Below the pieces are notes generated by a model. The model ran no database searches. It was not told where the DNA came from and worked only from the letters and a program-made list of their open reading frames with translations. A program made the position numbers and the translations under genes. From Planctomycetota bacterium (GTDB lineage: Bacteria; Planctomycetota; UBA1135; UBA2386): 45,366 nucleotides of DNA. Of this stretch, positions 24,543 through 32,140 are shown one piece after another (positions within the stretch are counted from its first letter, which is position 1; each line of letters starts with the position of its first letter). The stretch covers positions 1 to 45,366 of the forward strand of contig JANQJF010000129.1 of assembly GCA_028281765.1 (NCBI GenBank). The letters run 5' to 3'.

Positions 24543-25962
24543 CGGTGTCCCGACAGTCGCGGTCGAAGCCCATCTACAGGCCTTCGCTCACGAACTGGTC
24601 GTCGCAGCCATCAACCTCGAGCTGCACTCGCCGTACAGCGAAGAAGTGCAGCAGAACCTGCACCAGCTGTTCGCCGAACTGCGCGCGATCCTCGACTCGG
24701 GACTCAACCGCGTCGACGTCGAATTCGGCCGCACGCAGCTGTCCGTCGCACACCGACCGATGCTCGGCGCGAGCCTGCAGGCGAAGAGGCTGCTGACCGC
24801 GGCAGCGGAGCGCGACGTCGCGTCGATCTCGTTCGGGGCGAAGGTCGACGTCAACGAGCTGCTGCGCTTTCTGATGTTGTTCACCTCGAGCGCGGACCGC
24901 GAGGTGTTCGGCACGCCCGAACTCGCGACGGCCCTCGAGAAGGCCGGCATCCCGAACGTCCACGTCACGCGAGGGTTCGAGCATTCCCCGCAATGCTCGC
25001 ATTCACAACCCGAGGCCCCCGCGGCGCTGACCGGGTACCAGGAACTCGCGGACTGCCTGCAAGACAGCCACGTCGCGGCGTCGCGCGGAGAGACGATCCA
25101 ACTCGACCGAGCCAACGGCGTCGTCGAACAAGCCCTCGCCGAGATGGACCGCGAGCCGAGCGGTCTCCTGTCGCTCGCCTACTACGACGACATCGACAGC
25201 TTCACGGTCGGCCACTCCGTCCGCGTGGCCCTGCTCGCGCTGCAGGTCGCACGCGCGTGCGGTGCCGACGAGCCGATGTTGCTCAAGGCCGGCACCGCCG
25301 CGCTGCTGCACGACATCGGCAAGTCACGCGTTCCGCAGTCCGTGCTGTTCAAGCAGGGCCCGCTCGACGACGACGAGTGGCGCATCATGTCGATGCACCC
25401 GCGCCTCGGCGCGGAGATCCTCATCGAGCAGCCCGACATCGATCCGAGCGCAATCGGCGCCGCGTTCTGCCACCACATGGCGGACAAGGGCCGCGGCTAC
25501 CCGAAGCCAACGTTGCCGTTCGAACCAAGCGGCATCAGCAAGCTCGTGCGGGTCTGCGACGTGTTCGAAGCGCTGACGTCCGTGCGCCCGTACAAAGCCG
25601 CACTGACGCCCGTCGAGGCCTACGCGATCATGCACCGCAACCCCGACGACTTCGATCCGAAGTGGCTGCGGTTCTTCGTAGACGCGATCGGCCTCTACCC
25701 GCTCGGCACGAGGCTGATCCTGTCGACGGGCGAGTACGGCACCGTGATCGGTCATGGCGGCCGCCGGGACCAACCGCGCGTCAAGCTGTCGATCGACGCC
25801 TACGGCAACTCCTTGCCGGACGGCGCACCGACGATCATCGACGTCGGCAGCGAAATCGACGGCGTCACCCGCGAGGTGAAGTCCGTAGTGCCGCGTCAGC
25901 GTCGCAGCGAAGCGCAGCCCGATGACGACGAGCCCAAGAAGGGCAAGATGCCCTGCTGCTGA
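24535..25962 (+). CDS. HD-GYP domain protein
   Basis: 475 residues from the ATG at 24535, with GAGGA 6 nt upstream. Residues 1-145 resemble the N-terminal domain found before HD-GYP and kinase domains in planctomycetes and deltaproteobacteria (SPYSEEVQQNLHQLFAELRA; VDVNELLRFLMLF). The HD-GYP domain spans about 215-370: His227 in GHSVRVALLA, LLHDIGKSRVP (His259, Asp260), MHPRLGAEIL (His288), HHMADKGRGYP (His313, His314; Tyr322) and CDVFEALTSVRPYK. Metal ligands are kept, but the usual HHE is HHM and the loop before GYP is one residue longer. Cyclic-di-GMP hydrolysis is therefore plausible but not certain. The tail ends in KKGKMPCC. Confidence 0.88.
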   Translation: MSNGVPTVAVEAHLQAFAHELVVAAINLELHSPYSEEVQQNLHQLFAELRAILDSGLNRVDVEFGRTQLSVAHRPMLGASLQAKRLLTAAAERDVASISFGAKVDVNELLRFLMLFTSSADREVFGTPELATALEKAGIPNVHVTRGFEHSPQCSHSQPEAPAALTGYQELADCLQDSHVAASRGETIQLDRANGVVEQALAEMDREPSGLLSLAYYDDIDSFTVGHSVRVALLALQVARACGADEPMLLKAGTAALLHDIGKSRVPQSVLFKQGPLDDDEWRIMSMHPRLGAEILIEQPDIDPSAIGAAFCHHMADKGRGYPKPTLPFEPSGISKLVRVCDVFEALTSVRPYKAALTPVEAYAIMHRNPDDFDPKWLRFFVDAIGLYPLGTRLILSTGEYGTVIGHGGRRDQPRVKLSIDAYGNSLPDGAPTIIDVGSEIDGVTREVKSVVPRQRRSEAQPDDDEPKKGKMPCC

Positions 25963-25977
25963 ACGCTCCGTCTCGCC

Positions 25978-26667
25978 TCACGAGGCGACCGGCACGGCGT
26001 CCCGATCCGCGAGCACCACGGCTCGGTCCGTGACCACGTGGCTCCCGGGAATCCCGGGATCGACGGCCTGCAGCCTCGCGAGCGCGTCGCGTTTGCCGAC
26101 GCCCGTGACGACCCACAGCTGAGCCCGCGCTCGGCGGAGCAGTGGGATCGTCAGCGTCATGCGGCGCGTGCCTCGATACGGAGCCGTCAGCGCGACGTCC
26201 CGATCCGTTTCCTGCAGCACGGCATCGCCCGGCACCAGCGACGCCGTGTGGCCGTCGTCGCCGAGCCCCAGCTGCACGAGGTCGAGGCTCTCCGGCAGCG
26301 CCGCCGCGTAGCTCGCGGCTGCGGCGGCGAGGTCGCCAGCAGTCACCGGCATCAGACGCAGGCCCGCGAACTCCGTGCGCGCCGAGAACGCCTCGGTCAG
26401 CAGCGCCTCGTCGAGCATCGTGGCATTGCGCTCCGTAGCGCCGTCGGGCGCGACGCGCTCGTCGACCTGGTAGAGGCATACGCGGGTCCAGTCGACGCCA
26501 TCGGCGACGGCGAGCAACTCGAGCATCCGGCGTGGCGTCGTGCCGCCCGACACGGCGAGGTGAAACACGCCGCGCGCCGCGATCGCGTCCGCGGCGGCGC
26601 TCACGATGCGCTCGACAGCGCGCGCAGCCACGGCCTCGGCGTCCGCGAGGACTTCGAGCTCGGTCAC
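25978..26667 (-). CDS. pgl: 6-phosphogluconolactonase
   Basis: 229 residues. The GTG at 26667 overlaps the zwf stop (GTGA); the open frame continues upstream but inside zwf. DevB/SOL-type signature: HLAVSGGTTPRRMLELL near the N-terminus, YQVDERVAP, and LGLGDDGHTASLVPG, which carries the substrate-binding Asp/Gly/His cluster. It hydrolyses 6-phosphoglucono-lactone to 6-phosphogluconate. Third gene of the gnd-zwf-pgl operon. Confidence 0.93.
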   Translation of the reverse strand: MTELEVLADAEAVAARAVERIVSAAADAIAARGVFHLAVSGGTTPRRMLELLAVADGVDWTRVCLYQVDERVAPDGATERNATMLDEALLTEAFSARTEFAGLRLMPVTAGDLAAAAASYAAALPESLDLVQLGLGDDGHTASLVPGDAVLQETDRDVALTAPYRGTRRMTLTIPLLRRARAQLWVVTGVGKRDALARLQAVDPGIPGSHVVTDRAVVLADRDAVPVAS

Positions 26668-28037
26668 CAATCCGTCCCCGACAGCACGAGTTCGGCGACC
26701 TCGGGACCGCGCGACCCCGGCTCGTATTCGAGCACGGACCGCTTCGGCTCCAGCAGCGGGTCGACGATGCGCCAAGCTTCTTCGACGCCGTCCTGACGCG
26801 CGAACAGGCGCTCGTCCCCGGACAGCGCGTCAGCAATCAAACGCTCGTACGGATCCGGTCCGTCACCGCCGAGCTGCGCGCCGTAGTCGACCGCCATCTC
26901 GACGGCACGGCTGAACATCTCCATGCCGGGCACCTTCGCCTGCATCGTCAGCGTGATGTCGTCGTTCGGCTTCATGCGGAAGCGCAGGCGCGACGGCTCG
27001 GGGCAGCGCTCGTCGTCGGCGAACAGCATGCGCGGTGGCTGTTTGAACTCGGCGACCGCCTCGGTCACGGTCTGCTCGAGCGACTTGCCCGCCCGGATGT
27101 AGAACGGCACTCCCGCCCAGCGCCACGAGTCGATCGCGAGCTCGAGCGCGACGAAGGTCTCCGTGTCGGACCCCGACGCGACGCCGGGCTCGTCGCGGTA
27201 TCCGCGCACCTGTCCGCGCACGACCTTGTCCGCGTCGATCGCGGGGATCGCCTTGAACACCTTCACCTTCTCGTCTCGCAGCGCCGCCGGATCGCGACTC
27301 GATGGCGGCTCCATCGCGAGCAGGGCAACGAGCTCGAGCAGGTGGTTCTGCACGACGTCGCGAACCGCGCCGACCTTGTCGTAGAACGCACCACGACCGT
27401 CGACGCCAAACGCCTCCGTCATCGTGATCGTCACCGACTCGATGTGATGCCGATTCCAGACCGGCTCGAGCAGCGAGTTCGCGAACCGGAACACCATCAG
27501 GTTCTGCACGGGCTCTTTGCCGAGGAAATGGTCGATCCGATAGATCTGCTCCTCGGCGAGGTGTTGCCGCAGCGTCGTGTTGAGCTCCACCGCGGACGCG
27601 AGGTCACGACCGAAGGGCTTCTCGACGACGACGCGACCGCGGCGCGTGATCCCGACGCTCGCGAGCCCTTCGACCACCGGTGCGAACATGCTCGGCGGGA
27701 TCGCGAGAAACGCGACCGGGGTCTTCGCGTCCTCGATCGCCGCGGCGATGCGCGGCCACACGTCCGGATCCGAGTAGTCGCCTCGGACGTAGCAGAGTCG
27801 CGAGCAGAGATGCTCGACCGCGTTCTCGCTCGCGTCCGGGCCGACCTGCTCTTGGATCGAGGCACGCGCACGCTCCCGGAGCTGATCGTCGGAGAGATCG
27901 CGCCGCGCGATTCCGATCACGGGCAGGTCGAGCCGCCCTTCTCGCGCGAGCTCGTAGAGCGCCGGAAACAGCTTCTTGTGGACAAGGTCTCCGGTCACTC
28001 CGAACAACAGGAACGCGTCGCCGTCCGCCTTCACCAT
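26664..28037 (-). CDS. zwf: Glucose-6-phosphate dehydrogenase
   Basis: 457 residues from MVKADGDAFLLFG, with AGGAG 7 nt before the ATG. Nucleotide-binding motif GVTGDLVHKKLFP (13-25), EKPFGRDL (139-146) and the active-site RIDHFLGKE (167-175), in which the His after the Asp lies within the glucose-6-phosphate binding site. The C-terminal half has FYIRAGKSL. The coenzyme site begins GVTGDL rather than GASGDL, a conservative change. It starts 1 bp after the gnd stop and overlaps pgl, so the complete oxidative pentose phosphate branch is one transcript. Confidence 0.96.
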   Translation of the reverse strand: MVKADGDAFLLFGVTGDLVHKKLFPALYELAREGRLDLPVIGIARRDLSDDQLRERARASIQEQVGPDASENAVEHLCSRLCYVRGDYSDPDVWPRIAAAIEDAKTPVAFLAIPPSMFAPVVEGLASVGITRRGRVVVEKPFGRDLASAVELNTTLRQHLAEEQIYRIDHFLGKEPVQNLMVFRFANSLLEPVWNRHHIESVTITMTEAFGVDGRGAFYDKVGAVRDVVQNHLLELVALLAMEPPSSRDPAALRDEKVKVFKAIPAIDADKVVRGQVRGYRDEPGVASGSDTETFVALELAIDSWRWAGVPFYIRAGKSLEQTVTEAVAEFKQPPRMLFADDERCPEPSRLRFRMKPNDDITLTMQAKVPGMEMFSRAVEMAVDYGAQLGGDGPDPYERLIADALSGDERLFARQDGVEEAWRIVDPLLEPKRSVLEYEPGSRGPEVAELVLSGTDW

Positions 28038-28038
28038 C

Positions 28039-29049
28039 TCAATCTCCTGACTTCTCGTGGTGCCCCCCGAACTCCTTGCGCATCGCGGACAGCACCTTGT
28101 TCGTGAACTCGTCGTTGCCGCGACTCGCGAACCGCGCGAAGAGCGACGCGGCGATCGTGTTCGCAGGCACGCCGAGTTCGACGGCCGCCTGTACGGTCCA
28201 ACGGCCTTCCCCGGAGTCGGACACGTGACCACCGAACGCATCGAGCTTCGGATCGACCGCCAGCGCGTGCGCGGTGAGATCGACGAGCCAGGAGCTGACG
28301 ACCGAACCGCGACGCCACACTTCGGCCACCGCCGACGTGTCGATGTCGTACTGGTAGAACTTCGGATCCCGCAGCGGCGAGGTCTCGGCGTCACTCGAAC
28401 GCCCTTCGATCCCAGCTCCGGCCGCCTTCAGGATGCCGAGCCCTTCGGCCATGGCCGCCATCATTCCGTACTCGATGCCGTTGTGGACCATCTTGACGAA
28501 GTGACCTGCGCCGGCGGGACCACAGTGCAACCAGCCCCGCTCGCCCGGACGCTCGTCGCCGTCGACCGTGCGCGGCGCGGCATCGATGCCGGGCGCGAGC
28601 GCGTCCCACAGCTCGTCGAGCTGTTCGACGACGTCGGCCTCACCGCCGATCATCAGGGAGAACCCGCGGTCGAGACCGTGCACGCCGCCGGACGTGCCGA
28701 CGTCGATGTAGTGGATCCCGCGGTCCTTGAGGCGCGCCGCGCGTTCGACGTCGTCCTGCCAGTTCGAGTTGCCGCCGTCGATGATGATGTCGTCCTCGTC
28801 GAAGCTGTCCGCGAGTTCGTCGATGACCGCGCCCGCGTGCGCCGCCGGCACCATCACCCACGCCACGCGTTGACGATCGATCGCCGCGGCGAATGCGTCG
28901 AGGTCGTTGGCCGTAGCGGCCCCCTCTCCGGCGATCGCATCGACCGCCGCGCGATCGACGTCGTACGCGCAGACGAAGACGCCTTCGCGCAGCAGCCGCT
29001 TCGAGAGGTTGGTGCCCATGCGGCCGAGGCCGACCATGCCAATTTGCAT
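28039..29049 (-). CDS. gnd: 6-phosphogluconate dehydrogenase, short (YqeC/GndA-like) form
   Basis: 336 residues, the short form (about 300-340) rather than the 470-residue enteric enzyme. Rossmann motif GLGRMGTNLSKRL (7-19), IIDGGNSNWQDD (89-100), TSGGVHGLDRGF (119-130), and the catalytic GHFVKMVHNGIEYGMM with Lys186, Asn190 and Glu193. The short enzymes include NAD-preferring members; residues after the second strand are YDVDRAA, with an Asp rather than the Asn/Arg that favours NADP, so NAD use is possible. Converts 6-phosphogluconate to ribulose 5-phosphate and CO2. First gene of the operon. Confidence 0.95.
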   Translation of the reverse strand: MQIGMVGLGRMGTNLSKRLLREGVFVCAYDVDRAAVDAIAGEGAATANDLDAFAAAIDRQRVAWVMVPAAHAGAVIDELADSFDEDDIIIDGGNSNWQDDVERAARLKDRGIHYIDVGTSGGVHGLDRGFSLMIGGEADVVEQLDELWDALAPGIDAAPRTVDGDERPGERGWLHCGPAGAGHFVKMVHNGIEYGMMAAMAEGLGILKAAGAGIEGRSSDAETSPLRDPKFYQYDIDTSAVAEVWRRGSVVSSWLVDLTAHALAVDPKLDAFGGHVSDSGEGRWTVQAAVELGVPANTIAASLFARFASRGNDEFTNKVLSAMRKEFGGHHEKSGD

Positions 29050-29165
29050 TGCTCTTTGCTTTCCGGTTCTGGTGTGGGCGCGACAGATTAGTCGGAACCC
29101 CGATTGAACCCCTCACACGAGTTCACGTTCTGTGTGGCGTGTCCCTGGAGTCGAGACTGTTCGCG

Positions 29166-29171
29166 TATGCT
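29166..29171 (+). promoter_or_regulatory. Minus-10-like element of the 29178 gene
   Basis: TATGCT, identical to the tRNA-Arg minus-10, followed by 6 nt (CCCGGC) and the ATG. No obvious minus-35. Confidence 0.4.
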
Positions 29172-29177
29172 CCCGGC

Positions 29178-30125
29178 ATGCACTCCCGCTGGTTTTTGAC
29201 GGCACTGCTGATCGCCGCGCCGACCGTCGCCCAAGAGACGAAACCCGCGTCGCGGCCGAGCACGCCGCCCGCCGCCGACAACCGCGTGCTGACGTTCGCG
29301 TGGCCCGCACCGTCCGAAGTCGACGTGACCTGCAAGAACACCCGGGACGAGCGCACGTTCACGACGCGCTTCCGACTCGTGATCCGCCCGGGCGTCGTCG
29401 ACGGGACTCTGCAGATCGGCCGCCGCGACGTGCGCGTGACGCATTGGAACGGCCAGGCCGTGCCCGAACGCGTGCGTCCCCAGCTCGCGCCGATGGAGAC
29501 GCAGATCGAGACCCTACCCGACCTGATCGTGCGCACGGAGGACGGCGAGATCGACGGGGTCGAGGTCGAGCGGTCGTGGCTCGCGCGCTGCCGCCGCACG
29601 CTCAAGGCGCGCGTCGAAGAAGGCCATCTGTCTCAGACCGACGCCGACTCCGCGTTCGCGCAGCTGCGCACGCCGGAGCACCAGCGCACGCTGGAGCAAC
29701 AGGCGCAGCGGCCCTGGGACGAGTGGATCGCGCGCTGGCTCGGCTACAACTTCCGCTCGCAGCGACTCGAACCGTTCGAGGGCGAGTGCATTCTCGCAAC
29801 TGGCGACATCGTCGACGGCACGTGCAAAGCCGAGCACAAAGGCCCGGTCGCCGGTTCGCCGGACCTCGTCCGACTCAGCGTCGACTTCGAGGCCAAGGGC
29901 GGACGACTCGAGGCCGCCGCGATGAAGTGGCGCCAGCAGCTGTTCGGTCGTGCCGACGACCAGTTCGAACACGTGCGCCTCGCGGTTCGCGAACGCGCCG
30001 AGCTCGTCGTGCGCTACGCCACCGCGCAGCCGATCGAACTCGTCACCGAACGAAAGTCGACCGTGCAGGCCGGTGACGAGGAGCGCACGTTCGTCGAGAA
30101 GCGCGAGTGGACGTTCAACTGGTAG
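29178..30125 (+). CDS. Exported protein of unknown function
   Basis: 315 residues. Signal peptide MHSRWFLTALLIAAPTVAQ. A beta-rich body (DNRVLTFAWPAPSEVDVTC; RFRLVIRPGVVDGTLQIG) surrounds a helical middle (RTLKARVEEGHLSQTDADSA; EWIARWLGYNF), and the C-terminus returns to strands (AELVVRYATAQPIELV, VEKREWTFNW). The layout suggests a periplasmic binding or scaffold protein with a helical insertion, but no family was recognised. The ATG at 29178 is chosen because the frame upstream has no export signal and a promoter hexamer sits just before it. Its last 11 nt overlap the end of the convergent fusion gene. Confidence 0.68.
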   Translation: MHSRWFLTALLIAAPTVAQETKPASRPSTPPAADNRVLTFAWPAPSEVDVTCKNTRDERTFTTRFRLVIRPGVVDGTLQIGRRDVRVTHWNGQAVPERVRPQLAPMETQIETLPDLIVRTEDGEIDGVEVERSWLARCRRTLKARVEEGHLSQTDADSAFAQLRTPEHQRTLEQQAQRPWDEWIARWLGYNFRSQRLEPFEGECILATGDIVDGTCKAEHKGPVAGSPDLVRLSVDFEAKGGRLEAAAMKWRQQLFGRADDQFEHVRLAVRERAELVVRYATAQPIELVTERKSTVQAGDEERTFVEKREWTFNW

Positions 30126-31611
30126 CGTCGACGCCGCGCCACAGATCTCCCTCGCAAACGGCACGCCCCTCTTCGGCGAGCTTCTCGAGTCCCGCGACGA
30201 GCGATCGCTCCGCGAATCCGTACATCCGCGGATCCGTGTCGTCGTAGACCGCGGGCACGAGATCCGCCGCGGTCTTCGGCTCACTCTCGCCGAGCACGCG
30301 CACGAGCGTGGCCTCGCGCGTCGCGCGATGCCGAATGAACTTGTCGAAAACACGACGCCCCTGCCGCACGGCCGGACCGTGGGCGGGATACGCGACCCCG
30401 ATCTCGAGATCGCGCAAACGCGCGAGACTGTCGAGATAGGTCTGCAGATGCCCTTCCGGCGGATCGATCACGATCGTCGAGATCGTGGAGATCATGTCGC
30501 CCGCAACGATCGCGCCGTAGCGACTCTCGCGAAAGCACAGGTGGCCACGGTCGTGACCGGGCGTGTGAATCGCTTCGAGCTGCCACCCGTCCGAGCCATC
30601 CGGCGCCGTGCCGAGGTCGATCCGATCGCCATCGTGTAGCTGGTCTCCGATCGGGCACCCCTCCGGCAACCGCTCCAGAGTGATCGGGTGGCCGCGCACG
30701 ACCTGACCGTAGCGCTCGCAGAACGGCACGAGGCCACCGACGTGGTCGGGGTGGTGGTGCGTCGAGAGCACGCCCGCGATCGAAGCGCCCTCGGCGACGA
30801 GCGCGTCGCACAGCTCGTAGAGTCGAGCCAGCTCGGCTCCGTCACCGGACGCCGGGTCGATCACCCACAGGTTCTTCGTGCCGACGATCAGACAGTTCGT
30901 CGTCGTCGCGGGCGGCAGTGTCGGCGTCTCGAGCGGCGCGAGCACAATGCCAGGCGAGAAGCGCACCCGGTGCAAAATGCCGTCGCGATAGCTCTGCGCG
31001 ATCGCTTCTGCACGCGCGCAGAATGCGTCGACGTCTCCGCCTTCGAGCAGCTCGAGCAGAATCAGCGCGGGCGGCACGATCTCCATCTCGCCGCGACGCC
31101 ACGCCGCGAGCGCGTCGCTCGGCCGATACCAGTCGCCAGTCGTCAGCTCACCGGACTCGATCGTCGGCTCTTGACCAGCCGGCAGCTCGACGACGAAGAA
31201 CGCGGTCGCGTAGCGCACCGGAGCGAACGGCGGCGTCGTGATGCGGCAGCATTCGCGCACGGTCGCGCGGCCGCGCCCGCGCGTGACCAGCCGCGCCCAA
31301 TGCTCGTTGCCTCGATCGAGATCGAGCAGCTCCGCACGCGCCGCCGCGAGCTCTTCTCCATCCGCGGTCGCGATGTCGGGATCCGCAAGGACGCCGGCCT
31401 CCTCGAAGAGCTCGCGCACCGCGCAATTGCGCAGCGGCGTGCTGTCGCCATCCTCGTCGTCCGGACCGTCGATGTCCTCACGCACGCCGCCGATGAACGC
31501 GTAGTAGCCGCCAAAAAAGCGCAGCTGCGGCGCGCGTTCGGCGAGAAACACCTCGAGCTCGGGACCGTGTCCCCGCACCAGGATCGTTGCGGACGCGATT
31601 CGTTTCGACAT
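30115..31611 (-). CDS. NUDIX hydrolase - metallo-beta-lactamase fusion protein
   Basis: 498 residues. Residues about 1-190 are a NUDIX domain of the NUDT19/CoA-diphosphatase kind: FFGGYYAFIGG, then a stretched NUDIX box with its REL-FEE-AG core at 66-73. The box is longer than usual by an acidic insert (GPDDEDGD). Residues about 215-440 are a metallo-beta-lactamase fold close to LACTB2: LSTHHHPDHVGG (285-290 binds metal), HTPGHDRGH (His353) and VAGDMIS (Asp372). The remaining 80 residues look like the LACTB2 C-terminal winged-helix region. The two active sites suggest pyrophosphate hydrolysis coupled to thioester or phosphodiester hydrolysis. Substrates are unknown. Confidence 0.9.
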   Translation of the reverse strand: MSKRIASATILVRGHGPELEVFLAERAPQLRFFGGYYAFIGGVREDIDGPDDEDGDSTPLRNCAVRELFEEAGVLADPDIATADGEELAAARAELLDLDRGNEHWARLVTRGRGRATVRECCRITTPPFAPVRYATAFFVVELPAGQEPTIESGELTTGDWYRPSDALAAWRRGEMEIVPPALILLELLEGGDVDAFCARAEAIAQSYRDGILHRVRFSPGIVLAPLETPTLPPATTTNCLIVGTKNLWVIDPASGDGAELARLYELCDALVAEGASIAGVLSTHHHPDHVGGLVPFCERYGQVVRGHPITLERLPEGCPIGDQLHDGDRIDLGTAPDGSDGWQLEAIHTPGHDRGHLCFRESRYGAIVAGDMISTISTIVIDPPEGHLQTYLDSLARLRDLEIGVAYPAHGPAVRQGRRVFDKFIRHRATREATLVRVLGESEPKTAADLVPAVYDDTDPRMYGFAERSLVAGLEKLAEEGRAVCEGDLWRGVDATS

Positions 31612-31631
31612 GTGGCGCGGGACTGTAATCT
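31605..31631 (+). promoter_or_regulatory. Promoter of the CDGSH gene
   Basis: TCGACA (31605-31610, 5 of 6 to the minus-35 consensus), a short 15-nt spacer, and TAATCT (31626-31631), then 7 nt to the ATG. Predicts a leaderless mRNA. It overlaps the 5' end of the divergent fusion gene. Confidence 0.45.
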
Positions 31632-31638
31632 CCGACGC

Positions 31639-31875
31639 ATGGCAAACCCCGAAATCCCACAGAAGATGCCCTACGTCATCGAGTGCGAGCCCGGCACCTA
31701 CGCCTGGTGCGCGTGCGGCAAGAGTGAGAACCAGCCGTACTGCGACGGCTCGCACGGCGGCACCGGAATGATTCCGATCGTCGAGAAGATCGAAGAGAAA
31801 ACCACGGTGGCATGGTGCGGTTGCAAGCACAGCAAGAACGGCGCGCGCTGCGACGGATCCCACGCGCAACTGTGA
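31639..31875 (+). CDS. Double CDGSH iron-sulfur protein
   Basis: 78 residues with two CDGSH-type [2Fe-2S] sites. The first is CACGKSENQPYCDGSH (24-39), a perfect match to C-x-C-x2-S-x3-P-x-C-D-G-S-H. The second is CGCKHSKNGARCDGSH (about 59-74), which keeps all three Cys and the His but has Ala for the Pro. The arrangement is that of small bacterial two-cluster proteins related to human CISD3/MiNT, believed to transfer electrons or clusters. No signal peptide. The promoter and ATG lie 27 bp from the divergent NUDIX-MBL gene. Confidence 0.93.
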   Translation: MANPEIPQKMPYVIECEPGTYAWCACGKSENQPYCDGSHGGTGMIPIVEKIEEKTTVAWCGCKHSKNGARCDGSHAQL

Positions 31876-31891
31876 ACGGCGCTCTCGTGCC

Positions 31892-31897
31892 GATAGA
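31892..31897 (+). promoter_or_regulatory. Minus-10-like element of the lipoprotein gene
   Basis: GATAGA followed by 6 nt (ACCGGC) and the ATG at 31904. A weak CTGTGA lies 16 nt upstream. Confidence 0.38.
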
Positions 31898-31903
31898 ACC
31901 GGC

Positions 31904-32140
31904 ATGAGAACCTGGATCCTGATCGCGGCCCTCGCGCTTACGGGCTGCGGCGGCAAGCCCGCCGCCGACGACACCGGCCCGGGCCCATCGCCCGACACCA
32001 AACTGGCGCCGACGCCGGACCTGGTCAAGCCCGTCGCCGCCCCGATGCGCGTGCGCGACAAACTGCTCCACGACCTGAAGGAGCAGAAGGCGAAGGCGCG
32101 CGACCGCAGGAGCGCGGTCGATCAGGTCTTCGACCGCTGA
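31904..32140 (+). CDS. Small lipoprotein
   Basis: 78 residues with a type II signal: MRTWILIAALALTGCGG, lipobox LTGC. The mature part is Pro/Asp-rich and then basic and helical (RDKLLHDLKEQKAKARDR), which looks like a tethered helix for binding a partner. No family recognised. The stop is directly next to the stop of the convergent ELWxxDGT gene; the palindrome TGATCA serves both. Confidence 0.72.
   Translation: MRTWILIAALALTGCGGKPAADDTGPGPSPDTKLAPTPDLVKPVAAPMRVRDKLLHDLKEQKAKARDRRSAVDQVFDR

Noticed and set aside
25951..25959. C-terminal Cys-Cys of the HD-GYP protein as a lipidation signal.
   Set aside because: Such C-terminal prenylation motifs belong to eukaryotic Rab proteins; there is no support for it in this setting.
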